A DNA stretch of 57,717 nt from Thiocystis minor (GTDB lineage: Bacteria; Pseudomonadota; Gammaproteobacteria; Chromatiales; Chromatiaceae): positions 17,013 to 74,729 of the forward strand of contig NZ_NHSQ01000049.1 in the NCBI RefSeq assembly GCF_016653465.1, read 5' to 3'. The position numbers were made by a program, and so were the translations under genes. The notes beneath the pieces are model-generated. The model was not told the DNA's origin and did not search any database. It worked only from the letters and a program-made list of their open reading frames with translations. Positions 27,896 to 37,345 of this stretch are shown one piece after another. Position 1 is the first letter of the stretch. Every line of letters begins with the position of its first letter.

Positions 27896-29170
27896 ATGAA
27901 GCTGCTTGTTCTCGGACTCAACCACAAGAATGCACCGATCGACATCCGCGAGCGACTGGCCTTTGGTCCGGATATTATCGCGGGCGCACTCCGTGACCTG
28001 ACCGGCTGCCAGGGCGTCTGCGAGGGCGTGGTTTTATCCACCTGCAATCGCACCGAACTCTACTGCGCGGCTCACGACGGCGCCGAGGAAGACATCCGCC
28101 GCTGGCTGAGCGGGTTTCACGGCGTCGAGCACGAGCGCGTCAATCCCTATCTCTATGCCCATACCGACCGCGACGCCGTGGTCCATCTGCTGCGCGTGTC
28201 CAGCGGACTCGATTCGCTGGTGCTCGGCGAACCGCAGATTCTCGGCCAGGTCAAGACCGCCTACCAGACCGCCACCGATTGTACCGCGACCGGCAAACTC
28301 TTGGGCCGGCTGTTTCAGCATGCCTTCTCGGTCGCCAAGACAGTGCGCACCGAGACGGCGATCGGCTCAAGCCCTGTCTCGGTCGCCTTCGCGGCGGTCA
28401 ATCTGGCGCGTCAGATCTTCAGCGACCTGTCCCAGCAGACTGCGTTGCTGATCGGCGCCGGCGAGACCATCGAACTGGCGGCGCGCCACCTCCATCACAA
28501 TGGCGTGGGACGGATCATTGTCGCCAATCGCACCGTCGAGCGCGCCCATGACCTCGCGGCCCAGTTCGACGGTTTCGCCATCTCGCTGACCGAGATCGCC
28601 AACCATCTGCCCGAGGCCGACATCGTCATCGCCTCCACCGCCAGCCCGCTGCCGGTACTCGGCAAGGGCACCGTGGAACGGGCGCTGAAGAAACGCAAGC
28701 ATCGTCCGATCTTCATGGTGGACATCGCGGTCCCGCGCGACATCGAGCCGGAGGTGGGCGAACTCGCCGATGTCTATCTCTATACGATCGACGACCTGCA
28801 GGGCGTCATCGACGAGGGTCTGCGCTCGCGTCAGGCTGCCGCCGAGCAGGCCGAGGAGATCATCGCCTTTCACTCCACCGAGTTCATGGCCTGGCTGCGC
28901 TCGCTCGATGCCGCGGGTCTGATTCAGGACTACCGCCATCGGGCCGAGGAACTGCGCGATGAAGTCCTGGCGCGCGCCCAACGCCAGCTCGATGCCGGCA
29001 AGTCCCCAACCGAGGTCTTGAGCTTTCTCGCCCATACGCTCACCAACAAACTACTGCATGCGCCCAGTTCGCGGTTGCGGCAGGCGGCGCGCGAAGGCGA
29101 GGCGGACATCCTCGAAGCCGCCAACGAATTGTTCCAGCTCGATCAGACCCGTCCCAAAACCGCTCCATGA
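27896..29170 (+). CDS. hemA: Glutamyl-tRNA reductase
   Basis: Reduces Glu-tRNA(Glu) to glutamate-1-semialdehyde with NADPH, the committed step of C5-pathway tetrapyrrole synthesis. The product is 424 aa. Catalytic Cys50 sits in STCNRTELY, followed by [13 protein letters not shown]. The NADPH domain has LLIGAGET in place of the usual GAGEM, and the C-terminal dimerisation helix (about 330-410) is complete. The stop overlaps the prfA start (ATGA), the classic hemA-prfA pairing. Confidence 0.97.
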   Translation: MKLLVLGLNHKNAPIDIRERLAFGPDIIAGALRDLTGCQGVCEGVVLSTCNRTELYCAAHDGAEEDIRRWLSGFHGVEHERVNPYLYAHTDRDAVVHLLRVSSGLDSLVLGEPQILGQVKTAYQTATDCTATGKLLGRLFQHAFSVAKTVRTETAIGSSPVSVAFAAVNLARQIFSDLSQQTALLIGAGETIELAARHLHHNGVGRIIVANRTVERAHDLAAQFDGFAISLTEIANHLPEADIVIASTASPLPVLGKGTVERALKKRKHRPIFMVDIAVPRDIEPEVGELADVYLYTIDDLQGVIDEGLRSRQAAAEQAEEIIAFHSTEFMAWLRSLDAAGLIQDYRHRAEELRDEVLARAQRQLDAGKSPTEVLSFLAHTLTNKLLHAPSSRLRQAAREGEADILEAANELFQLDQTRPKTAP

Positions 29171-30246
29171 ATCCATCCATCCGGGGCAAACTGGAGCGCA
29201 TCGCCGAGCGCTACAGCGAAGTGATGGCCTTGCTGGCCGAGGCGGACACGCAGGCCGATCAAAATCGCTTTCGGGATCTCGGTCGGGAGTATGCGCAGCT
29301 CGAACCGCTGATGGACTGTTATGGCCGCTATCTGGAGGCCGAACGTGACCGCACGGCGGCCGAGGAGATGCTCGCCGATCCCGAAATGGTCGCGCTGGCC
29401 AAAGAGGAGATCGCCCAGACCGAAACTCGTCTCGCGGCGCTGGAGCCCGAACTCCACCACCTACTGATCCCACCGGATCCCAGCGATCAGTGCAACAGCT
29501 TTCTGGAGATCCGTGCCGGCACTGGCGGCGCCGAGGCAGCCCTGTTCGCCGCCGACCTGCTGCGCATGTATGTGCGTTATGCCGAGAATCTGGGCTGGCG
29601 CACCGAGCAAGTCTCCGAGAGTCCCGGTGAGTTGGGCGGCTACAAGGAGGTCGTGGTTCGGGTCAGCGGCAACGGCGTCTTCTCGCGTCTGAAGTTCGAG
29701 CCGGGCGCGCACCGTGTCCAACGCGTCCCGGAGACCGAATCGCAGGGGCGTGTCCACACCTCCGCCTGCACGGTCGCGGTGCTCCCCGAGGTCGAGTCGA
29801 TCGACGCCATCGACATCAACCCCAACGATCTGCGCACCGACACCTATCGCGCCTCCGGGGCCGGCGGTCAGCATATCAACAAGACCGACTCCGCCATCCG
29901 CATCACGCACATCCCTTCCGGGATCGTGGTGGAATGTCAGGAGGAACGCTCCCAGCACAAGAACCGGGCGCGCGCCATGTCGCTGCTCCACGCCAAACTG
30001 CTGGCGAGCGCGCGCGAGAGTCAGGCGTCCGAGCAATCCGAATCGCGCAAGTTGCAGGTTGGTAGCGGCGACCGCTCCGAGCGTATCCGCACCTATAACT
30101 TCCCCCAGAATCGCGTCACCGACCACCGCATCAATCTGACGCTCTACAAGCTCGACGAGGTCATGGCCGGTCAGCTCGACCAGGTCATCGACCCGCTGCT
30201 GGAAGAGTATCGGACCGAGCAACTGGCCGCGATGATGACCAATTAA
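29167..30246 (+). CDS. prfA: Peptide chain release factor 1
   Basis: Recognises UAA and UAG and triggers peptide release. The product is 359 aa. The GGQ catalytic motif is at residues 233-235 (GAGGQHIN). The RF1-type codon-recognition domain includes [17 protein letters not shown]. Gln235 is the residue methylated by PrmC, encoded next. The TAA stop is formed by the first three bases of an 85-bp palindrome-ended element. Confidence 0.97.
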   Translation: MNPSIRGKLERIAERYSEVMALLAEADTQADQNRFRDLGREYAQLEPLMDCYGRYLEAERDRTAAEEMLADPEMVALAKEEIAQTETRLAALEPELHHLLIPPDPSDQCNSFLEIRAGTGGAEAALFAADLLRMYVRYAENLGWRTEQVSESPGELGGYKEVVVRVSGNGVFSRLKFEPGAHRVQRVPETESQGRVHTSACTVAVLPEVESIDAIDINPNDLRTDTYRASGAGGQHINKTDSAIRITHIPSGIVVECQEERSQHKNRARAMSLLHAKLLASARESQASEQSESRKLQVGSGDRSERIRTYNFPQNRVTDHRINLTLYKLDEVMAGQLDQVIDPLLEEYRTEQLAAMMTN

Positions 30247-30328
30247 ACCGCGTCCGCAAGGGTCTGCATCGTTTTGAGTGGGCCGCCAATTCGGCATCCA
30301 TCCGAGGCGTCGGCGTCGACGCGGTTTA
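30244..30328. repeat. 85-bp element with 11-bp terminal inverted repeats, copy 1
   Basis: TAAACCGCGTC at 30244-30254 is perfectly repeated in inverted orientation at 30318-30328, enclosing 63 bp. It fills the whole prfA-prmC spacer and supplies the prfA stop codon. A second element of 86 bp with nearly the same ends (TAAACCGCGCC) lies at 57418-57503. The interiors look unlike each other. This resembles a small MITE- or REP-type dispersed element; no transposase is present. Confidence 0.65.
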
Positions 30329-30329
30329 A

Positions 30330-31202
30330 ATGATTGACATGATTCAAAGGTTGAGCATCGGCGAGACACTGCGCGCCGCCGCGGCGGCCCTCTCCGCGCT
30401 CCCCGACAGTTCGCCACGGCTCGAAGCCGAACTGCTGCTGATCCAGGCCAGCGGCTGGTCGCGCAGCCATCTGCTGGCCTGGCCCGAGCGCGAACTCGAC
30501 CCCGCGACCGCCGCCGATTTCCACGCCCTGCTCGCCCGCCGCCTGAACGGCGAACCCATCGCCTATCTGCGTGGCCAGCAGTCCTTCTGGACCCTGGAAC
30601 TCAAGGTCTCGCCCGCAACCCTCATCCCCCGTCCCGAGACCGAGCGGCTAGTGGAAACGGCGCTGGAACGGCTCGACCCGACCGCCCCGCTGCGCATCGC
30701 GGATCTCGGCACCGGCAGCGGCGCCATCGCGGCGGCCCTGGCGAGCGAGCGGCCCAGCTGGCGGCTGATCGCCACCGACCGCTCCGCGCCGGCCCTGCGG
30801 ATCGCCCGCGACAACTTCTGCGCGCTCGGTCTCGGCGGCATCGACAGCGTTCGAGCGGATTGGCTCTCGGCCTTTGCCACTGACAGTCTTGATGCCATTC
30901 TCGGCAACCCCCCCTATATCCCGGACGCCGATCCTCATCTCGCCCGCGGCGATCTGCGGTTCGAACCGCCGTCAGCGCTCGCCTCGGGCAGCGACGGACT
31001 CGCGGCCATCCGTGCCATCGCCGCGGATGCCCGCCGCTGTCTGCGCCCCGACGGACTGCTTGCCATCGAGCACGGATTCGATCAGGCTCGGGAAGTCCAA
31101 CGGCTGTTCCGCGCCGAGGGACTGGACCGGATCGAGACCCGACAGGATCTGGCGGGACAGGATCGCGTCACCCTGGGCTATCGTCCGTTCGATTCGGCTT
31201 GA
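30330..31202 (+). CDS. prmC: Release factor glutamine methyltransferase
   Basis: N5-methylates the GGQ glutamine of release factors with S-adenosylmethionine. The product is 290 aa. The N-terminal helical substrate domain covers about 1-75. The Rossmann SAM domain has IADLGTGSGAIAAALA and the catalytic NPPY (GNPPYIPDAD). ATG 30330 is taken; ATG 30339 is possible. Follows prfA, its substrate gene, in the usual hemA-prfA-prmC order. Confidence 0.96.
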   Translation: MIDMIQRLSIGETLRAAAAALSALPDSSPRLEAELLLIQASGWSRSHLLAWPERELDPATAADFHALLARRLNGEPIAYLRGQQSFWTLELKVSPATLIPRPETERLVETALERLDPTAPLRIADLGTGSGAIAAALASERPSWRLIATDRSAPALRIARDNFCALGLGGIDSVRADWLSAFATDSLDAILGNPPYIPDADPHLARGDLRFEPPSALASGSDGLAAIRAIAADARRCLRPDGLLAIEHGFDQAREVQRLFRAEGLDRIETRQDLAGQDRVTLGYRPFDSA

Positions 31203-31235
31203 TTATTTCCAACACCCGATTAGCATAAAGATGCC

Positions 31236-31646
31236 ATGGACATCCCAGACGCCGAACGCATCAAACAGCGCGAGATCGCGTTTCAGGACATTCATCCGAA
31301 TCCGCACCAGGCGCTAACCGCGGCGCGCTTTCTGGCGGACCTGGATGGCATCCTGAGTCTTGACCCTGTCTCACCTATCCTGCTCAGGATTCGCTACGAC
31401 GTTCTCATCACGACGTTGCAGGAAATCGAAGAGGCACTGAGCGAACTTGGCCTGCATCTGGACAGTCGACTGTTCCACAAACTTATGCGCGCCCTGCATT
31501 ACTATACGGAAGAAACCCTGCGAGCGAACTGCCGCGGCCTCTCGGGCGAACTCAACGACACGGAGAAACTGTTCGCCAAGCGCTACGAGCTGATCGAGCA
31601 TGGCTGCCGGGACGCGCGTCCGGAACATTGGCGACGGTATCTCTAA
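31236..31646 (+). CDS. Conserved-looking hypothetical protein, 136 aa
   Basis: I do not recognise the family. The product is 136 aa, charged and probably all-helical, soluble, with no signal peptide. It starts MDIPDAERIKQREIAF and has a histidine/tyrosine-rich stretch (LMRALHYYTEETLRANCRGL) in its second half. It lies 33 bp after prmC and 82 bp before moeB on the same strand, so it is probably cotranscribed. The codon pattern looks like that of its neighbours, and no overlapping better candidate exists. Confidence 0.7.
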   Translation: MDIPDAERIKQREIAFQDIHPNPHQALTAARFLADLDGILSLDPVSPILLRIRYDVLITTLQEIEEALSELGLHLDSRLFHKLMRALHYYTEETLRANCRGLSGELNDTEKLFAKRYELIEHGCRDARPEHWRRYL

Positions 31647-31728
31647 ACCACGCGGCCCATCCGCGCCGGCGACCGCGAAACCGAATCGCCTCCCCGCCGC
31701 ACCTTTCGCTTCGGAGGCAATACCCTTC

Positions 31729-32475
31729 GTGACCGACGAACAGCTTCTACGCTACAGCCGCCAGATTCTGCTGCCCGCCTTCGGGATCGCGGGACAGGAA
31801 CGCCTGCGGGCGGCCAGCGTCCTGATCGTCGGACTCGGCGGCCTCGGCTCGCCGGTCGCACTGTATCTCGCCGCGGCGGGCGTCGGTCGCCTGCTGCTGG
31901 CGGATTTCGACGCCGTCGAGCTCTCCAATCTGCAACGCCAGATCCTCCATACCAGCGAACGCATCGGCCTGCCGAAGACGGAGTCGGCGCGCCTGGCGCT
32001 GCATGCGCTCAACCCCGAGGTCGAACTGATCGCCGTCAAGCAAAGCCTAACCGAGGAACGTCTCCCGGCCCTGGTCGCGGAGGTGGATCTGGTGGTGGAC
32101 TGCTGCGATAACTTCGCGACCCGTTTCGCCGTCAACGCGGCCTGTGTCGCCGCCCGCGTACCGCTCGTCTCGGGCGCGGCGATCCGTCTGGAAGGTCAGG
32201 TGACGGCCTTCTCGGGCCAGCCCGGCGATCCCTGTTATCAGTGCCTCTATCCGCGCGACGGCGATCTCGACGAAACCTGTTCAGCCAATGGCATTCTGGC
32301 ACCCGTGGTCGGGATCGTCGGCAGCATCCAGGCCACCGAGGCGATCAAGATCCTGACCGGCCTCGGCACGCCGCTGTTCGGGCGGCTGCTGCTGCTGGAT
32401 GCGGCAACGATGGACTGGCGCAGTCTGCGTCTCGGCGTCGATCCGGCCTGTCCGGTCTGTTCCGGGCGCGCCTGA
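31729..32475 (+). CDS. moeB: MoeB/ThiF-family adenylyltransferase
   Basis: Adenylates the C-terminal glycine of a ubiquitin-like sulfur carrier (MoaD, or ThiS for ThiF). The product is 248 aa from GTG 31729 (VTDEQLLRYSRQILLPAFGI), with GGAGG upstream; E. coli MoeB is 249 aa. The nucleotide loop VGLGGLGSP, the LSNLQRQILH segment, VVDCCDNF and two zinc-binding CxxC pairs (CYQC, CPVC) are present. No rhodanese domain. The family does not allow MoeB and ThiF to be separated with certainty, and no mo- or thi- gene adjoins it. Confidence 0.9.
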   Translation: MTDEQLLRYSRQILLPAFGIAGQERLRAASVLIVGLGGLGSPVALYLAAAGVGRLLLADFDAVELSNLQRQILHTSERIGLPKTESARLALHALNPEVELIAVKQSLTEERLPALVAEVDLVVDCCDNFATRFAVNAACVAARVPLVSGAAIRLEGQVTAFSGQPGDPCYQCLYPRDGDLDETCSANGILAPVVGIVGSIQATEAIKILTGLGTPLFGRLLLLDAATMDWRSLRLGVDPACPVCSGRA

Positions 32476-32523
32476 GCGGTTGCGATGGATCGGTGACGAA
32501 CCATCGCCAGCGTTCAGCATGTC

Positions 32524-34143
32524 ATGAATCAAAAAACCGATTTCTCCGATAAAACCTATCTGATCGTCGACGATTTCGTGTCGATGCTCGCGCTCCTGCG
32601 CGGCATGCTGCGTTCGTTTGGGGCGGTCCACCTGGATCAGGCCCGCAACGGCGTCGAGGCGATCGCGCTGATGGAACGCAAACGCTATGACGTCGTGCTC
32701 TGCGATTACAACCTGGGACATGGCAAGGACGGACAGCAGGTACTGGAGGAGGCGAGACACCGCTCGCTGATCGGGGTCGACGCCATCTTCATGATGGTGA
32801 CCGGGGAGACGAGCCGCGAACGGGTAATGGGCGCAGTGGAGTACACCCCCGACACCTATCTGACCAAGCCATTCACGATCAAGATGCTCAAGAGCCGTCT
32901 GCTCCAGCTCTTCGAGCGCAAGTCCAACCTGGGCGGTGTCGAACAGGCGCTGTTGGCGACGAACCATGACTCGGCGCTCGCCGAGCTGAACGCACGGATC
33001 GCGGAGAATCCGAGGAATCGCACCGATTTGTTGCGTTTGAAGGCCGACATCTGTCTCACGACCAGTCGCCATCGCGAGGCCATGGCCATTTACGACGAGA
33101 TCCTCGCCGATGACGCGCTCGACTGGGCTCACCTCGGCCGGGGCAGAATCCTCTTCCAGCAGAAACACTATGACGAGGCACACGGGGTTTTCGCCCGCCT
33201 GCTCGACAGCAATCCCAATTTTATCCTTGCCTACGATTGGCTGGCCAAAACGCAGGTTGCCGAACAATCCTTCGACGAGGCGGAACAATCGCTGCAGCAA
33301 GCCCTGCGCTTATCGCCGCGCAACCTCGACCGTCAGCGGCGGCTCGGCGACCTAGCCTTGCAGAGAGAGGACAGCCAGACCGCGGAGGCCGCGTTCGAGC
33401 AGGCGGTCGCGCTCGGTCGGCATTCGGTGCTGAATCATCCCGTGCTGTATGTCGGATTGGCAAAATCGAAAAGCCTCAACAAGAACAGTTCTCAGGCACT
33501 CAAGGTCGCGGGAGAAATCCATAAACGCTTTATCGATCACCTGGAGGCGGCCATCTACGAGGCGAGCGCGACGGCCTTCATCAAGCGGCAGGAGGGAGAC
33601 GCGAAGGGGGCGACCGCGGCGCTTCAAGCGGCCGAGCGGTCGCTCGCCAGTCTGGGCGGCGGGATGTCCGCCAGACTTGCGCTGGAGATGCTCATGACCT
33701 GGTTCCGGGCAGGCGAAACGGAAAAGGCCAGCGTTCTGCTTCAGCAGTCGGTCGCCAACCACCATGATGACCAGGAGTTTTTGACAGAGGTTGTACGCAT
33801 CTGCCACGACACCGGTCTTGCGCAGCAGGCCGACCAGGACATCCGCCAGATTGAGCAGTACATTGTCCAGATTAACCGTTCCGGCAAGCGTCTGATCGAG
33901 GAAGGCGACTATGAGGCCGCCATCGAACTCTTACACGATGCCGCCGAGAACATGCCGGGCAACAAAACCTTCAATCTCAACGCGGCAAAGGCATGGCTCA
34001 TCAAAATGGAGAGCCGGGGCGCCTCGGCCGAAGGCATCCAGACGGTGCGTCGCTATCTCGCCCGAGTCAGAACGTCCGCCCCCCATGACTGGCGGCTAGC
34101 GGACAGTCAATCGCGTCTGCGCCAATTGGCGCCCAAGACCTAG
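32524..34143 (+). CDS. Response regulator with TPR output, copy 1
   Basis: A 539-aa cytoplasmic protein with an N-terminal receiver domain (about 10-130). The acidic pair (VDD) is followed by phospho-acceptor Asp61 in VVLCDYNLG, Thr in MMVTGE, and Lys in LTKPFT. The rest (about 150-539) is a TPR superhelix with repeats such as ALDWAHLGRGRILFQQKHYDEA. There is no enzymatic or DNA-binding output, so it should act through protein contact. It is a clear paralogue of 35717-37345, and the HD-GYP gene lies between the two. The partner is unknown. Confidence 0.9.
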   Translation: MNQKTDFSDKTYLIVDDFVSMLALLRGMLRSFGAVHLDQARNGVEAIALMERKRYDVVLCDYNLGHGKDGQQVLEEARHRSLIGVDAIFMMVTGETSRERVMGAVEYTPDTYLTKPFTIKMLKSRLLQLFERKSNLGGVEQALLATNHDSALAELNARIAENPRNRTDLLRLKADICLTTSRHREAMAIYDEILADDALDWAHLGRGRILFQQKHYDEAHGVFARLLDSNPNFILAYDWLAKTQVAEQSFDEAEQSLQQALRLSPRNLDRQRRLGDLALQREDSQTAEAAFEQAVALGRHSVLNHPVLYVGLAKSKSLNKNSSQALKVAGEIHKRFIDHLEAAIYEASATAFIKRQEGDAKGATAALQAAERSLASLGGGMSARLALEMLMTWFRAGETEKASVLLQQSVANHHDDQEFLTEVVRICHDTGLAQQADQDIRQIEQYIVQINRSGKRLIEEGDYEAAIELLHDAAENMPGNKTFNLNAAKAWLIKMESRGASAEGIQTVRRYLARVRTSAPHDWRLADSQSRLRQLAPKT

Positions 34144-34182
34144 ACGCTGGCCGGGCACGCGCGTTCCGGAATCGACGAGCCA

Positions 34183-34300
34183 GCCGTTGACCTGAAACTC
34201 AGCCGACTCTCGGTCGTTTTTTCCGCCACGCGCCGGGTGATGCCGGGGATCGACGGCGCCTTTGCCCTTTTTGTCTGGAACGCGCACGTCCTGCTCGGCG
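34183..34300 (+). pseudogene. Fragment of the hybrid histidine kinase 5' end
   Basis: This stretch aligns without gaps to 45002-45119, the start of the hybrid kinase gene at 45011. By eye there are about 12 mismatches in the 109 nt from the start codon on. The ATG has become CTG (34192), and the match ends after about 36 codons. The remaining translation ([17 protein letters not shown]) keeps the membrane-helix pattern. It is a relic of a duplicated kinase gene, not a working gene. Confidence 0.85.
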
Positions 34301-34316
34301 CAACAACCAGCCAAGC

Positions 34317-34372
34317 CGTTTATTTCTTGTTTATATCCCGTTAATACGGAATCGACCGGATCCGATTAAGCT
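34317..34372. repeat. AT-rich upstream motif, copy 1
   Basis: 56 bp that match 44394-44449 at 44 positions without gaps, including the shared core GTTAATACGG and a shared TTAAGCT end. It lies 105 bp before the HD-GYP gene; copy 2 lies upstream of the broken CHASE4-like gene. Either a retained promoter or regulator-binding region, or duplication debris. Confidence 0.6.
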
Positions 34373-34477
34373 CAAGGCTGATGGAGCACGTTGTCAAGAC
34401 GAGCGCAACGGTAACGTCCGTGACCCGCCTCGTCACACCGGCCCCAAACCGAGCAGTCACCGGTGATCAGCACAGCC

Positions 34478-35686
34478 ATGCTTAAGAAGATTCGTGTCGA
34501 TCAACTCCAAACGGGCATGTATGTCCATGATCTGCACTGCGATTGGATGGAACATGGATTCCTAAGACCTCGTTTCCTCCTCAAGACGGACACGCATCTG
34601 GAGCAGATTCGCCAACTGGGGATCCACGAACTCACGATCGACACGAAGAAGGGACAGGATCTTTCGAACCTAATCTCACGCACCGAGGACCAGCCCCCGA
34701 CCCAGCCCCCGGAGTCAGGATCGAGTCCAGCGCGGCAAGCGTCACCGACCGACGAGCGTGCCCACGCGAAGCGGATTCACACGGAAGCGATCGACGTCGT
34801 GAGCAGCCTTATGACGGACGCCCGGCTCGGACAACAGATCGACCTGGAGCGTGCCAACCCCGTGATCGGCGAGATGGTGGATTCCATCTTCCGCAATCAG
34901 GATGCCCTCCTGGGGCTCACCCGCATCCGCAACATGGACCGTTACACCTTCGAGCATTCGGTGAACGTCGCCGTGCTCATGGTGTCCTTTGCCCGCAGCC
35001 TGGAGTTGGATCGCCCCCTGATCCAGGACATCGGGATCGGGGCGCTGCTGCACGATCTCGGCAAGACGCTGGTGCCGACCGCCATTCTCAACAAACCGGG
35101 CCGGTTGAGCGACGAAGAGTTCGACGTGATGCGCGGTCATGTCGTCCACAGCCGCGAGATCCTGGCCGTGGCACCGGGCATCCCCGCGGCCGCCCTGGCG
35201 GTCGCCGCCGAACATCATGAGCGGCTGGATGGCAGCGGTTATCCCGACGGCAAGGCTGGCGCAGCGATCTCCCGTTACGGGCAGATGGCCGCGATCGTCG
35301 ATATCTATGACGCCATCACCTCCGACCGTGTCTATCACAAGGGCATGGAACCCCCGCTGGCGCTGCGCAAACTGCTGGAGTGGAGCGGTCAGCACGTCGA
35401 TCCGCAACTGGTCCAGCAGTTCATCCGCTGCGTCGGCATCTACCCGGTAGGCACCCTGGTGCGGCTGCGCAGCGGTCGGCTGGGGGTCGTGGTCGAGTCC
35501 AGTCGCGAGGGGCTGTTACAGCCGGTGGTGCGGGTCTTCATGGATGCCGACCGCCGCCGCTATCTGGCCGTTCAGGACCTCGATCTGTCACGCCAGCGGA
35601 AAGGCTCGGAGGAACGGATCGAGCGCGCCGAATCCCCCGAGCAGTGGCGTGTCAACCCGGCGGAGTTGCTCCAGATGCGGTGCTGA
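34478..35686 (+). CDS. HD-GYP domain protein with N-terminal DUF3391, probable c-di-GMP phosphodiesterase
   Basis: A 402-aa protein. The N-terminal DUF3391-type domain (about 1-110, MLKKIRVDQLQTGMYVHDL) is followed by an HD-GYP domain (about 130-335). Metal and signature residues are present: FEHSVNVA, HDLGKTLVP, HHERLDGSGYPDG. A C-terminal beta segment (GTLVRLRSGRLGVVVE) is typical of this subfamily. HD-GYP enzymes hydrolyse cyclic-di-GMP. I chose ATG 34478 because MLKKI is the usual start; GTG 34463 is in frame and would add five residues. No strong Shine-Dalgarno is seen. It lies between two receiver-TPR genes. Confidence 0.9.
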   Translation: MLKKIRVDQLQTGMYVHDLHCDWMEHGFLRPRFLLKTDTHLEQIRQLGIHELTIDTKKGQDLSNLISRTEDQPPTQPPESGSSPARQASPTDERAHAKRIHTEAIDVVSSLMTDARLGQQIDLERANPVIGEMVDSIFRNQDALLGLTRIRNMDRYTFEHSVNVAVLMVSFARSLELDRPLIQDIGIGALLHDLGKTLVPTAILNKPGRLSDEEFDVMRGHVVHSREILAVAPGIPAAALAVAAEHHERLDGSGYPDGKAGAAISRYGQMAAIVDIYDAITSDRVYHKGMEPPLALRKLLEWSGQHVDPQLVQQFIRCVGIYPVGTLVRLRSGRLGVVVESSREGLLQPVVRVFMDADRRRYLAVQDLDLSRQRKGSEERIERAESPEQWRVNPAELLQMRC

Positions 35687-35716
35687 TCGTCATCTTTGCC
35701 TGCGAGGAGTCGCGCC

Positions 35717-37345
35717 ATGGCGCAAACCGATTTTACCCGTCAAACCTATCTCATCGTCGATGACATGGCATCGATTCGCGAGTTCCTACGTACCCTGCTG
35801 CGCACGCTGGGGGCGACCCAACTGGACCAGGCCAGCACCGGTGCCGCGGCAATCGCGCTGATGGAAGGCAAGCGCTATGACGTGGTGCTGTGCGATTACA
35901 ATCTGGGTCCGGGCAGGAACGGCCAGCAGGTGCTGGAAGAAGCGCGACACCGCGCGCTGATCGGGGTCGCGGCCATTTTTATCATGGTGACGGCGGAGAA
36001 GACCCGCGACATGGTGATGGGCGCGGTGGAATACATGCCCGACGCCTATCTGACGAAACCGTTCACCATGGACCTGCTCAAGACCCGTCTGGTCAAGCAG
36101 TTCGAGCGCAAATCCGGCCTGGCTGGCGTCGATCAGGCGCTGCGGTCCGGAGACCATGGCGCGGCGATCGCGGAACTGAACCGGTTGCTCGCCGCCAAAC
36201 CGGTGAATCCCACCGATTTGCTGCGCCTCAAGGCGGATGTCTGTCTCACGGCCAATCGCCTCGACGAGGCGATGGCGATCTATGACGCGGTGCTCGCGAA
36301 CCGCGCGCTGAACTGGGCGCTCCTGGGCAAGGGCAAGATTCTGTTTCAGAAAAAACAGTATGGACAGGCGGGCGAAATCTTCACGCGGCTGCTCGACAGC
36401 GAGCCCCATTTCATCCTTGCCTACGATTGGCTGGTCAAGACACAGGTGGCAGAACAGGACTACGACGGCGCGGAGCAGACCCTGAAGAAGGCCGTTGCCT
36501 TGTCGCCACGCAATATCGAACGTCAGCAGCGACTCGGCGAGCTGATCTTGAAGCAGGGCGACGGCAAGGCCGCGGAGGCGGTGTTCGAGCGGGCCGTCGC
36601 GCTCGCGAGGCACTCGGTGCTGAATCATCCGTCACTGCACGCCGGGCTTGCCAAATCGAAAAGCGTCAACCAGAAACATACCGAAGCGCTCAAGATCATT
36701 GGGGAAATCGGGAAGACCTTCGTCGACCACCGCGAGGCGGCCATCTATCAGGCGAGCGCGATGGCCATCGTCAAACAGGATCAAGGCGACACGAGCGGAG
36801 CGACGGCGGCGCTCCAGGCGGCCGAACAATTGATCGTCGAGCTCGGGAGTAGTCTGCCCCCCAGACTGTCGCTGGAGATGATGGCGACCTGTTCGCGGTT
36901 GGGCGAAACACACAAGGCCATCGCCCTGCTGCAGCAGGCCATCGGCAACAACCACGATGACCATGAGTTTCTGGCCGAGGTCGTGCGGGTCTGTCACGCA
37001 ACCGGTCTCGCGGAGGCGGCTGACACGGCTATCCGCCAGATTCAACGGGACATCGTCAGGACCAACAATGCGGGCGTCAGTCTGATCAAACAGGGCGACT
37101 TCGATGCGGCCGTCAAACTTCTGCACGAGGCGGCCGATGAGATGCCGGGCAACAAGACGATCAATCTCAACGCCGCCAAGGCATGGATCATCAAGATGGA
37201 GAGTCGCGGTCCCTCGGCCGAGGGCGTCCAGGCGGTTCGCGGCTATGTCGAGCGGGTCCAGAAATCCACCCCCAATGACTGGCGATTGGCGGACGTGCAA
37301 TCGCGCCTGCGCCAGTTGGCTATCCAGGTTCCCAAAACAAGATGA
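35717..37345 (+). CDS. Response regulator with TPR output, copy 2
   Basis: A 542-aa paralogue of 32524-34143, collinear along its whole length. The receiver has Asp60 in VVLCDYNLG, Thr in IMVTAE and Lys in LTKPFT. It is followed by TPR repeats (about 140-540), for example LNWALLGKGKILFQKKQYGQAGEIF. The start is ATG 35717 with GAGGAG 8 nt upstream. The stop overlaps the STAS gene start (ATGA), so the two are translationally coupled. It lies 30 bp after the HD-GYP gene and is probably in one operon with it. Confidence 0.9.
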   Translation: MAQTDFTRQTYLIVDDMASIREFLRTLLRTLGATQLDQASTGAAAIALMEGKRYDVVLCDYNLGPGRNGQQVLEEARHRALIGVAAIFIMVTAEKTRDMVMGAVEYMPDAYLTKPFTMDLLKTRLVKQFERKSGLAGVDQALRSGDHGAAIAELNRLLAAKPVNPTDLLRLKADVCLTANRLDEAMAIYDAVLANRALNWALLGKGKILFQKKQYGQAGEIFTRLLDSEPHFILAYDWLVKTQVAEQDYDGAEQTLKKAVALSPRNIERQQRLGELILKQGDGKAAEAVFERAVALARHSVLNHPSLHAGLAKSKSVNQKHTEALKIIGEIGKTFVDHREAAIYQASAMAIVKQDQGDTSGATAALQAAEQLIVELGSSLPPRLSLEMMATCSRLGETHKAIALLQQAIGNNHDDHEFLAEVVRVCHATGLAEAADTAIRQIQRDIVRTNNAGVSLIKQGDFDAAVKLLHEAADEMPGNKTINLNAAKAWIIKMESRGPSAEGVQAVRGYVERVQKSTPNDWRLADVQSRLRQLAIQVPKTR

